The notes beneath the pieces are model-generated. The model saw nothing but the letters and a program-made list of their open reading frames with translations, was not told the DNA's origin and did not search any database. The translations under genes were made by a program, and so were the position numbers. A DNA stretch of 64,000 nt from positions 39,531-103,530 of the forward strand of contig DASTAW010000007.1 in NCBI GenBank assembly GCA_035712365.1. The letters are read 5' to 3'. The DNA is from Terriglobia bacterium. Lineage in GTDB: Bacteria; Acidobacteriota; Terriglobia; UBA7540. Shown one piece after another: positions 6,382 to 13,756 of the stretch (its first letter is position 1; every line of letters begins with the position of its first letter).

Positions 6382-8019
6382 CTAGTTGCAGCCGTTGAAC
6401 TTGAATCCTACAATCTGCGTTCCCCAGTTGGTGTAGGAGCCGGTCTTCTTGAGGTACTCGTTGGCATACCACATGGTGCAGTCGTCCGCGGGATCGACAC
6501 TCATGCTGGAGTAATCGCCCCAGCGGTTGACAGACTTTTGCGCTCCCTTGCCAATATTGAACTGGGTTTCAAGTTCCATCCCGTTTTCGGAGGGCGTCTT
6601 CCCCGTGACGGCGAGATAGGGAAACACGGACGGGCTCGAAACGCTATAGCCGAGGCCCAGATTGCCCTGTTTATCCTGGGCGATGCTGCCCATCCAGCGG
6701 TAAAGGCCATCGTTGGGGCCAAACGTTCCATTCTTGGCTACGGTCCAACTGCCCCCGGTGCTCGTCAACTGATACCAGCGCTCGCCCGTCTGGCTGCTGG
6801 CAGAGCTGTCCTGCACGGAGTGGGAGACCGCCATCGACTGAGTGCCGTTGTAGTTGCGATAGGACAGGCGGTACATCAGCCGGTCGCCCAGAGAATCGAG
6901 CCGGGCGCTGGAGCCGAACTGCGGGACGCACGCGCCACCGCCGCATGCCTCATGGAACGTGGCTACGGCGATGTTCGTCGGCCCGGTGATGCTGACGCTT
7001 TGGCTTGCGAAGTTCGGTGTGAACTTGATCAATTGGACGGCGTTGGCGCCGGTAAAGTCCAGGAAGTATTCACCCGCGCCTGAGGGGGCGGGGCTGGTCG
7101 TTCCGGTCACCCCAGGGCTGCCCTCCAGGTCCGCCGGCAGGACGCTCGAAAGGTTCGACATGACCGGGCTGCACACCCACTCGAACGAGGCTGGCGGGTT
7201 GGCGACGTCGCTGAGCGGGAAGCCGCACATCTGGGCGCCGGCAAACGAGTTGCCGCCGCTGAAGATGTTGGCGGAGAAATATACCCCGGACGTCGAGCCG
7301 GGAGCGGTCCAGCTTCCAGTGGCCCAGATGCCCAGCTTGGGATAATCGGGGAAGTTCTTGCCGAACGGGATGTCGTATGCATCGTAGCTGCCGGTCGCGT
7401 CCGGCGAGGTCGAAATGGCGAGGCAGAAATGATTGTCCGACAGGCTTCCGTTGTAGGCAAGCTGACTGATGATCCAGCGCTGGTCGACCTTGTCGTAAAG
7501 CACGATGGGGTCGCCGCCATCAACCGAAGAGCACAAGGATGTCCCGCCTGCCGCCGCCCAGATGTCATGCATCGCCGTGGCGGGCTGCAATACGTGCCCG
7601 GTTTCGTCGTAGACGGCGTAGGTGACGTTCACGGTCTCGACAATCTGGCCATTTCCAACCGAAATGTTGGTGTCAGGAGGAACGTAGCCGACCGACGTGA
7701 GGCCATCAATGCCGCCCTCAATGACGCTGCGAGAGTCGCTGTTGACAGGATTCGTTTGGAGCAGAGAGTCTGTCCAGGTTGTCCCGCCTCCGCCACCTCC
7801 GCCTCCGGGACGCGAGTTGGGCTTTCGCAATGGAAACACGCGCACCGGCGCATTGGGTTGGGAGTGGTGCGTGGCCCTGTAACTGGCCATCGGACTCGTG
7901 GTGCCGATCTTGCTGGCCGTCCGGGTCTCGGCGCGCGGCGTTCTGTCAGCAGCGAGCGGCAAGGCCCACATCAGGCATGCAATAAGACAAATGAGTTTTG
8001 CTCTTGAAACCGTGGTCAT
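6382..8019 (-). CDS. large secreted protein, unknown function
   Basis: The 545-residue protein begins with a signal peptide (residues 1-24, cut after Ala-Ala). A GGGGGGAAG ribosome site directly precedes the ATG. A poly-Gly linker lies at about residues 72-79. The long globular domain that follows carries repeated IVLYDKVDQRWIISQLAY, FPDYPKLGIW and YRWMGSIAQDKQGNLGLGYS segments. Such blade-like Asp/Trp repeats suggest a beta-propeller. Related long exported proteins occur in Acidobacteriota and are annotated hypothetical. It is not linked to an enzyme family by any motif I can see, and it stands alone between two intergenic gaps. Confidence 0.8.
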   Translation of the reverse strand: MTTVSRAKLICLIACLMWALPLAADRTPRAETRTASKIGTTSPMASYRATHHSQPNAPVRVFPLRKPNSRPGGGGGGGGTTWTDSLLQTNPVNSDSRSVIEGGIDGLTSVGYVPPDTNISVGNGQIVETVNVTYAVYDETGHVLQPATAMHDIWAAAGGTSLCSSVDGGDPIVLYDKVDQRWIISQLAYNGSLSDNHFCLAISTSPDATGSYDAYDIPFGKNFPDYPKLGIWATGSWTAPGSTSGVYFSANIFSGGNSFAGAQMCGFPLSDVANPPASFEWVCSPVMSNLSSVLPADLEGSPGVTGTTSPAPSGAGEYFLDFTGANAVQLIKFTPNFASQSVSITGPTNIAVATFHEACGGGACVPQFGSSARLDSLGDRLMYRLSYRNYNGTQSMAVSHSVQDSSASSQTGERWYQLTSTGGSWTVAKNGTFGPNDGLYRWMGSIAQDKQGNLGLGYSVSSPSVFPYLAVTGKTPSENGMELETQFNIGKGAQKSVNRWGDYSSMSVDPADDCTMWYANEYLKKTGSYTNWGTQIVGFKFNGCN

Positions 8020-8309
8020 CTTCCCCCCTTACTTGAGGACTGGATTCCCCCAAGCGGCACTCTGAAACGCCAAAGTATATATTGCGTCTGCCGGAGCGGC
8101 AATCAGGTGTTTACCGGAGAGTTAACCGGGGAAGCCATCGCGGGCAGGGAACGCAGCCACCCGTGATGGTAGCGGGCAGGAACGAATAGCGAGATGAGAG
8201 CAGCAGGTTTGCACGCTGCGGGGGAGGCGAAAGCCGACCGCGGACTTCTTTGCGGTGGAATAGACCCACAGCCGGAAAATTGCTGGACGCGCTGACCACC
8301 CGTCCGCGG
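8020..8309. other. intergenic, nothing recognised
   Basis: This separates two minus-strand secreted-protein genes. Near its left edge is the ribosome site of the 545-residue protein. No other feature is clear. Confidence 0.4.
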
Positions 8310-9857
8310 TCAAGGGGCGTTGTTGAAAAAGACCTGGCTGCTGAGCGAGCCTATGCCAATTGTCGCAAAACCCTGCCCGCCCAAAAGAAGGAAACGCGGT
8401 GTTGACGCGGGCGATTGCAGTGGGCTTACGATAGCCGCGGCGTTGTACACGTTTGCGCCAGGTGAGTCTCCGGCAGCGATGCCGGTCCATTGCATGAGCG
8501 TCCCGTCGGCATTGATGCTGCTGGCTTCCAGTTCCTGGGACCCCGAGTTTCCGTCATACACGCCTTCAGCGTCGATGACTTGCCCGAAGGCCGTCCAGGT
8601 GGCCTGCTTCTTGCGTTTCACTATGGTTGATGAAGTGGTGGTCCAGGTCCCGACAACCCCGTTCAGGATGGTGGCGAAATTCACATTGTTGATGCCCGGG
8701 CTGCCTTGCGCCCCCGGGCTGATCGATCCGGTTGGGTCGCCGCCCAGAACGTAGAGTCTCCCGGCATATCCAAATTCCGTGGCAAAGGAGATTGCCAGGG
8801 GATAAGGGTTGGCGGACTGCTGTGTCCACGCACCCAGCGTTCCGTCGGATTTAACCGGGGCCGAATAGACATTCGCCGACGGCGTGCTGTCAGCATTCAG
8901 GCCTCCCACGACGTAGACATACCCGTTCGAAAGTGCGGCGGCTGCGCCCACCAGCGGCACCGGCAGCGACGAAGCAAGTTGCGTCCAGGTTCCCACCGCC
9001 CCGCTGTTTGAATCGACCCCGGCCATATAAACATTGGTTGTTCCGCCGGGCGTGCCGCCAGAGGTAACCTGTCCTCCCAGGACATAGATAAAGTGCGATC
9101 CGGTGGAAACAGGAGAGTTGGTGGAATCAGCTTCCACCATGGCATGGTACGCGACGGTTTGCGGAAGGATGTTTGTGGGAATGGTGGTCCACGAAGGACC
9201 TACGGCGCCTGTCGGACTGATGGTGTTGCAGTATACGTTGCTCGAGTTTGCGGCGCCATCAAAGCCGCCAGTCACCACAACAAAGGCCTTGAGGCTGTCG
9301 ATGGGAACCGCCACCGCACGAAGCCCGGTGAGTGCCACCGGAAGGGGCGTTGTGGTTGTCCAGCCAAGGCTGTTCACGTTAAAAGCGAGAGTTTGCGCGA
9401 GGGTCAGCGATATTGCGTTGCTGGTTCCTCCGCTGGTCGTAACCGCGACGGAAATGGTGCCGGGCACGGTGAAGGAGTTTGTGCCGTCGCCTTTTGGCAC
9501 GTTGGCCACAACGCCGTGGTCGGTCCAGCCGGCTGCGTTTGGCGTAACGGTGGCTGCAATTCCCGAGGAGGCTTGCGTAAAGACCACTTTGCCGGGTGAA
9601 CCTTGAAAACCGCTGCCGTTGATTTCAATCGGCAGGTTAATAGGGCTGGAGGGGTCGGTGGAATTGTTAATATTCTGAATCGAGGGGACCGAAGGGGGCG
9701 CGGGATTGTTATTAGATGAGCTTGAGCTTGACCCCCCGCAGGACATGATAAGAACTGATACGGCAAGGAGGGCAAGAATTCCCGCCCCGGATGTGAACTG
9801 GGGCCGTTTGCGCGAACTTCCAAGACTTTCCAGCGCAAGTGACAGCCTTCGCTTCAT
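8310..9857 (-). CDS. Kelch-like beta-propeller lipoprotein with IPT/TIG domain
   Basis: The ATG at 9857 follows GGAGGT by 6 nt and gives 515 residues. A lipoprotein signal peptide ends at Cys40 (LIMSC) and is followed by a Ser/Asn-rich tether. Residues about 60-155 form an IPT/TIG-like immunoglobulin domain (INGSGFQGSPGKVVF and FTVPGTISVAV). The rest is repeated blades of the Kelch/galactose-oxidase type, each with a V-V-T/L-G-G turn such as FVVVTGGFDG, IYVLGGQ, VYVVGGLN and LYVLGGDP. The family binds ligands or surfaces outside the cell. Catalytic residues of galactose oxidase are not apparent, so a binding role is more likely. Confidence 0.85.
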   Translation of the reverse strand: MKRRLSLALESLGSSRKRPQFTSGAGILALLAVSVLIMSCGGSSSSSSNNNPAPPSVPSIQNINNSTDPSSPINLPIEINGSGFQGSPGKVVFTQASSGIAATVTPNAAGWTDHGVVANVPKGDGTNSFTVPGTISVAVTTSGGTSNAISLTLAQTLAFNVNSLGWTTTTPLPVALTGLRAVAVPIDSLKAFVVVTGGFDGAANSSNVYCNTISPTGAVGPSWTTIPTNILPQTVAYHAMVEADSTNSPVSTGSHFIYVLGGQVTSGGTPGGTTNVYMAGVDSNSGAVGTWTQLASSLPVPLVGAAAALSNGYVYVVGGLNADSTPSANVYSAPVKSDGTLGAWTQQSANPYPLAISFATEFGYAGRLYVLGGDPTGSISPGAQGSPGINNVNFATILNGVVGTWTTTSSTIVKRKKQATWTAFGQVIDAEGVYDGNSGSQELEASSINADGTLMQWTGIAAGDSPGANVYNAAAIVSPLQSPASTPRFLLLGGQGFATIGIGSLSSQVFFNNAP

Positions 9858-10085
9858 ATCAGTACCTCCATGCCGCCTGCTAAGCTGCCGGCTCCTGGCT
9901 GCGTCGCACTCCCACTTTTTCTTGCTGTCAATTATATGGCATCTGATCAATAGCAGGAAAGCGGCCAGGTGCCGTTCCTTCCTGGGCGAAGTCCCACCGC
10001 CGCGCCGCTGTGAAGGCCGGCGTGGCTATCTTTTCCAATGGCAGTAGGCCTTGGGCTGAGAGCTGGAAGCTGAGAACTGACCGTA

Positions 10086-11432
10086 TTATTCATCCTCCCA
10101 GCCGTAAAGCTTCAAGGCGTTGCCGCGCAGCACCATTCGGGCGATCTGCTCGGCGCGCGCACGGGTGATTTCGTTGTCATTCATCATGCCGGTAAGCGCG
10201 ATGGCCAGCGCCCGCCGCGCCGAATGCGTGGTCTGCCAGCCAATCTCTTCCCAGCCGATCTCCGGGGTGCCTGGGGAGAGGTCCGTGCCAAACATCACTT
10301 TGTCCGGGCGCCATTCGAGCCAGTCGCGGACTACGCGGCTCACCTGTCGGGTCGGCAACAGCCAGGTCTGCTCGGACATGTCGGTATAGACGTTCGGCTT
10401 CACCAACAGGTCTGCAACCCACTTGCTGTAGGCCCCCGCGCCACCGTGCAGCAGCACGAAATTGGTCTTGCGCAGGGCAGGATCATCGAGCACGGATTCG
10501 AGCAGCAGCGGATTCGAACCGGCCAGTTTGAAATAGCTGCCACAGCCGAAGCCGGTGTGGATGTGGACGGGCATGTGGAGCCTTCCGGCCTCAGCCGCAA
10601 CGTAGCGGAACAGGTAGTTCTGGAGGATGGTGTAATCGGCGCTGGGCGGCGCCCCGGCGTGGACCCAGCGGGAATACACCTGCGCCGCGAGTTCCTTGGC
10701 CGCCGGCTCGAAATCGAGCGGGCGAAGATAGGCCGCTTCGAATTTCACGGCCACGGCGCCGGCTTTCCGCTGGCCCTCAAGCGTGGGCGTGACTACCTCC
10801 GAAAGGTATTCATCAAGCGTGTCGGGCGGGACGGACTTGCCAAGCACCTTCAAATATGCAGCCAGGAGAGCGCCCGCGCGGCTGAAGAAGATTTTGCGGT
10901 CGGGCGTGGCGTTGGCCAGCCGGCGATTGTCGAGGGGGAACAGCAGAGTGTCGTCAAACGGCACCCAGCGGAAGCGGGGAGGGTCCAATCCGCGCCCCAT
11001 GGCAATACGGTTTGAGAGCTCGGTTTCGATCCCCAGATGGTCAAGCACCCATTCAGGATAGTGGTCGCCCTGCTCGCGGCGGACGCGCGCCTTGGCGGCC
11101 AGTAGTTCCTTGATGTGGGCCGGGCTGCGGTCATTGTAAGGGTAGCCGAAAAGCGACTTCGACGCCTCGAGAAACGCCGGATTATCAGGCAGGCCGGTGA
11201 GCGTGGGCTCGGTGGGCTCAAGCGGCTCACACGGCAGCGCGTCGTAATCGTCGTCCTTTTCGCCGGGCGCCGTGAGGGCCGGCGTGTGCGAATGGTTGTC
11301 GATCGCGCGGATAGCGTCGATCTTTGCCAGCAGAGCGGGATCAGGCTGTTGCGCCCCTGCCCGTGTAGAAAACAACACAACGCCCAGGAAGGACACCAGC
11401 AGAAGACTGGCCGAAGCATATAGGTTCTTCAT
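10086..11432 (-). CDS. exported amidohydrolase-family metal hydrolase
   Basis: The ATG at 11432 (AAAGGACG upstream) gives 448 residues with a signal peptide cut near ARAGAQQ. A TIM-barrel amidohydrolase-2 domain follows. The metal-site motif DNHSHTP is at the barrel start, then HIHTGFG and LLHGGAGAYSKW strands, VYTDMSEQTWL, and FGTDLSPGTPE near the end, which supplies the usual final Asp. The overall pattern is closest to the uronate isomerase/amidohydrolase-2 branch. The substrate cannot be told. Periplasmic location is inferred from the signal peptide. Confidence 0.85.
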   Translation of the reverse strand: MKNLYASASLLLVSFLGVVLFSTRAGAQQPDPALLAKIDAIRAIDNHSHTPALTAPGEKDDDYDALPCEPLEPTEPTLTGLPDNPAFLEASKSLFGYPYNDRSPAHIKELLAAKARVRREQGDHYPEWVLDHLGIETELSNRIAMGRGLDPPRFRWVPFDDTLLFPLDNRRLANATPDRKIFFSRAGALLAAYLKVLGKSVPPDTLDEYLSEVVTPTLEGQRKAGAVAVKFEAAYLRPLDFEPAAKELAAQVYSRWVHAGAPPSADYTILQNYLFRYVAAEAGRLHMPVHIHTGFGCGSYFKLAGSNPLLLESVLDDPALRKTNFVLLHGGAGAYSKWVADLLVKPNVYTDMSEQTWLLPTRQVSRVVRDWLEWRPDKVMFGTDLSPGTPEIGWEEIGWQTTHSARRALAIALTGMMNDNEITRARAEQIARMVLRGNALKLYGWEDE

Positions 11433-11557
11433 GGGGACGTCCTTTGCTTGGATTGTCAAAGGGTATGGGGTTCTTGACCTTGGCATTAGAATGGAGGAGG
11501 AAGTATACACCGGCCCGGCAATTCGGCCAACCTGGCAACCGACGCGCAAGATCGTTT

Positions 11558-11584
11558 GTAGCGCCGCCGTCCCGGCGGCGCTAC
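11558..11584. repeat. perfect GC palindrome
   Basis: GTAGCGCCGCC (11558-11568), loop GTCCC, and GGCGGCGCTAC (11574-11584) form an 11-bp perfect stem. No T-run follows on either strand, so a REP-like element is more likely than an intrinsic terminator. Confidence 0.75.
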
Positions 11585-11629
11585 GGAAATCCGTCACTCT
11601 ATTATGCAATCCTCATTAAGTTGGGCTTT

Positions 11630-11710
11630 GGGCGTCCTCGCGCGTGCTGCGGTGGCATGACACCGGCCAGGCCCGCCCTGAGCGAAGCGAACGGGATGGC
11701 CGTGCCACAA
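11630..11710. repeat. REP-like palindromic element, copy B
   Basis: It shares GGGCGTCCT, CGTGCTGCGG, CGGCCAGG and GATGGCCG-GCCACAA blocks in the same order with copy A at 2222-2284. It contains an extra 24-nt block (11672-11695) that is itself a short palindrome beginning CCCGCCC and ending ACGGG. Confidence 0.6.
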
Positions 11711-11861
11711 GGTTGTGGACCAAACTGAGTCAGCACACTGAAGGCTGTTTGTTTCGCCAAACCGGCAATCTCGATTATACTGATTGGCGGAGAACCAGCC
11801 GCCGGGGACGCTGTAGTCATGTCGGGCGTGAAGTTGGCTTCTATGCCCCTGGCCCCGGCCG

Positions 11862-12233
11862 GTGATCCAAGCCAATAAAAAGGTAGGGTACGGAGTGGAG
11901 CGAAAAGAATTGGAGCGGTATAAAGCGCTGTTGCTGGCCAAGCGGGAAGAATTGTCCTCAGCGTGGCGAGGCAGGGACGAGATTGCGCCGTCGGCCGGAC
12001 ATCAGCACGGAGATCCTGCCGACCAGGCCAGCGCGGCAAGCGAGGCCGCCATCCAGGTGCGCCTGCACCAGACTGACAGCAAGCTGCTGCGCGCAATTGA
12101 TGATGCCCTGGCGCGAATCGCGCGGGGCGCCTACGGAACCTGCGAGGTGTGCGGGGAGCCGATCTCCGCGGTCCGCCTGACTGCGGTGCCATGGACGCGC
12201 CTTTGCCTTGATTGCAAAGCGCAACAAGGCTAG
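11862..12233 (+). CDS. DksA/TraR-family C4 zinc finger protein
   Basis: The 123-residue protein starts at GTG 11862; a second GTG (11895) would trim 11 residues. It has an N-terminal helical region (ELERYKALLLAKREELS), a long second helix (VRLHQTDSKLLRAIDDALARI), and a C-terminal four-Cys zinc finger (CEVCGEPIS ... RLCLDCK). The GAYGTCEVCG motif is the family hallmark. DksA relatives bind the RNA polymerase secondary channel and modulate initiation with ppGpp. The acidic coiled-coil tip of true DksA is less clear here, so it could be a TraR-like or general stress variant. Confidence 0.85.
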   Translation: MIQANKKVGYGVERKELERYKALLLAKREELSSAWRGRDEIAPSAGHQHGDPADQASAASEAAIQVRLHQTDSKLLRAIDDALARIARGAYGTCEVCGEPISAVRLTAVPWTRLCLDCKAQQG

Positions 12234-12353
12234 ATGCTTGCCGACTGCGGCGAACGCCCTTCCGGGTGGCGGACCGCTCGGGTGAGGAACAGATTGGCTG
12301 GCGTCTCGGCGGCCTGATTTCTCCAGTATGTGCGCTGTATTTTTCAGCGAATA

Positions 12354-13244
12354 ATGAGCGGCAGACCTTCTGCAACGCCAGGTCACACGAAAACCCACTC
12401 ACAATCGGACCAAAACCTGGACCCGATGCCCCGCTGGGCCGAACTGGGCGGCGGGCTTCCTTCGGTGATGCGCCTGGGACTCGCCACGCGCGGCAATACG
12501 AGCCTCTCGGCTGATGACGTGGCGCTGGCGGTCGAGTGCGGCGTGAATTACCTGAACTGGTGCGGCCACAATGACGGCATCGCCCAGGCATTGCGCGGCA
12601 AGCTGATCGATCGCGGAAGCGTCGCGGTTGCCATGCAACTGGATGCGCGCGACGCCGCCTGCGCCGAGAGCGAGATCGAGGATGCTCTTCACATGCTCGG
12701 CACCCATCGCATCGATGTGGTGACCTTTTATTATGTCGAGAGCAAAAGTGAATGGGGACAGATCACCGCTCGCGATGGTGCGCTACACGTGCTGGAGGCC
12801 GAAAAGCAGACGGGCAGAGTGGGACTGATTGGCCTCACAACTCACCAACGGAAGCTGGCGGCAGAGTGCGCCGGCGAAAATAAGCTTGACCTGCTGATGG
12901 TCCGCTACAACGCGGCGCATCGCGGAGCGGAGCAGGACGTCTTTCCCGTCACGGAGCGGCTGGGACTTCCCGTGGTGGTCTACACAGCGCAGCGCTGGGG
13001 AGGTTTGAGGCGGGCGACGCGCGACGACCCGTCGGGATTCACTCCGCCCGCCGCAACCGAGTGGTACCGCTTTGCGCTGGCACACCCAGCCGTGAGCGTG
13101 GTGCTGATGGCTCCCAACGGCCGCCAGGAACTCGAAGAGAATCTCAGGCTGCTCGGCAACTGGCGCGCGCCAACCGCCGCCGAATTTGAGGTCATGGCCT
13201 CGCACGGCCTGCGCGTGCGAAAGAACGCGGGCAGATTTCCCTAG
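12354..13244 (+). CDS. aldo/keto reductase-like protein, probable pseudoenzyme
   Basis: The product from the ATG at 12354 is 296 residues (304 from an earlier in-frame start at 12330). The fold is read from conserved strands: LGLATRGNTSLSADDVALAV, a DVVTFYYVES beta strand, GRVGLIGLTTHQ, LDLLMVRYNAAHRGAE and VSVVLMAPNGRQELEEN. The catalytic tetrad of aldo/keto reductases (Asp, Tyr, Lys, His) does not align. The Asp-x-Ala...Tyr segment reads NYLNWCGHNDG, the Lys strand reads VAVAMQLDA, and the His position falls in FYYVES. It lies upstream of the first PadR/ADOP pair, 161 bp away. It may bind a ligand without catalysis, or the substitutions may be compensated. Confidence 0.75.
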   Translation: MSGRPSATPGHTKTHSQSDQNLDPMPRWAELGGGLPSVMRLGLATRGNTSLSADDVALAVECGVNYLNWCGHNDGIAQALRGKLIDRGSVAVAMQLDARDAACAESEIEDALHMLGTHRIDVVTFYYVESKSEWGQITARDGALHVLEAEKQTGRVGLIGLTTHQRKLAAECAGENKLDLLMVRYNAAHRGAEQDVFPVTERLGLPVVVYTAQRWGGLRRATRDDPSGFTPPAATEWYRFALAHPAVSVVLMAPNGRQELEENLRLLGNWRAPTAAEFEVMASHGLRVRKNAGRFP

Positions 13245-13381
13245 ATATCCCAGGCATCGCGGGTGGCGCAGGGCATCGCCCTCAGGCGCGTGAATTGGAG
13301 CAGCTTTCGCGCCGGCCGGCGCATCAGAAAACGCCGGCGTGAGAAATATGTTGCCATGCCACAGGAGAAGTAGTAGCCTGA

Positions 13382-13396
13382 TGTGGTATTGCCACA
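13382..13396. promoter_or_regulatory. dyad upstream of PadR gene 1, candidate operator
   Basis: TGTGG-TATTG-CCACA is a perfect 5-5-5 dyad 9 bp before the PadR start. It overlaps the ribosome site, and TGCCACAGGAG is repeated at 13357-13367 and 13390-13400. PadR proteins typically bind such dyads upstream of their own gene. TTGCCA (13351) with TAGCCT 17 bp later is a weak promoter candidate just upstream. Confidence 0.45.
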
Positions 13397-13405
13397 GGAG
13401 CGGAC

Positions 13406-13756
13406 ATGGTGAAAGCCAAACTTGACCTGCTTCAGGGCACCCTGGACCTGATGGTCCTGCGGACGCTCGTCACGCTGGGTCCCCTGCACGGCTACGGAAT
13501 CGCCCGGCGCATTGAGCAGGCGAGCGGCGACCACGTGCTGCTCAACCAGGGCACGATTTATGCCTCGCTGGTGCGATTGCAGCAACGAGGGCTGATCTCA
13601 TCGCGCTGGGGAACCTCTGAAGGCGGACGCCGCGCCAAGTTCTATTCCATTACCGCGCGCGGCCGGAAGCGCCTGGCGGAGGAGACCGAAAACTGGCACA
13701 GGCTCTCGGCGGTGATCGGCCGAGTGCTCGCGGTGCCGGAGAAAGGACGCGGATGA
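13406..13756 (+). CDS. PadR-family transcriptional regulator 1
   Basis: The 116-residue protein has the winged helix-turn-helix of PadR: MVKAKLDLLQGTLDLMVLRTL, GPLHGYGIARRIEQ, LLNQGTIYASLVRLQQRGLI, SSRWGTSEGGRRAKFYSIT and the C-terminal dimer helix. The LQGTLD motif and the GTIYxxLxRLxxxGLI segment are diagnostic. GGAG lies 7 nt before the ATG. Its stop overlaps the permease ATG by 4 bp (ATGA), so the two are translationally coupled. In Acidobacteriota PadR repressors of this kind are regularly paired with ADOP permeases. The signal it senses is unknown. Confidence 0.92.
   Translation: MVKAKLDLLQGTLDLMVLRTLVTLGPLHGYGIARRIEQASGDHVLLNQGTIYASLVRLQQRGLISSRWGTSEGGRRAKFYSITARGRKRLAEETENWHRLSAVIGRVLAVPEKGRG

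Larger units (their letters stand above)
11433..11861. other. repeat-rich intergenic region
   Basis: This gap between divergent genes has no supported coding frame. It holds a perfect 11-bp-stem palindrome (11558-11584) and REP-like copy B (11630-11710). A TATACT at 11776-11781 could be the -10 of the zinc-finger gene, but no good -35 is seen. Confidence 0.6.

Noticed and set aside
7780..7812. G/C trinucleotide run resembling a microsatellite
   Set aside because: It encodes the poly-Gly linker of the secreted protein and stays in frame.
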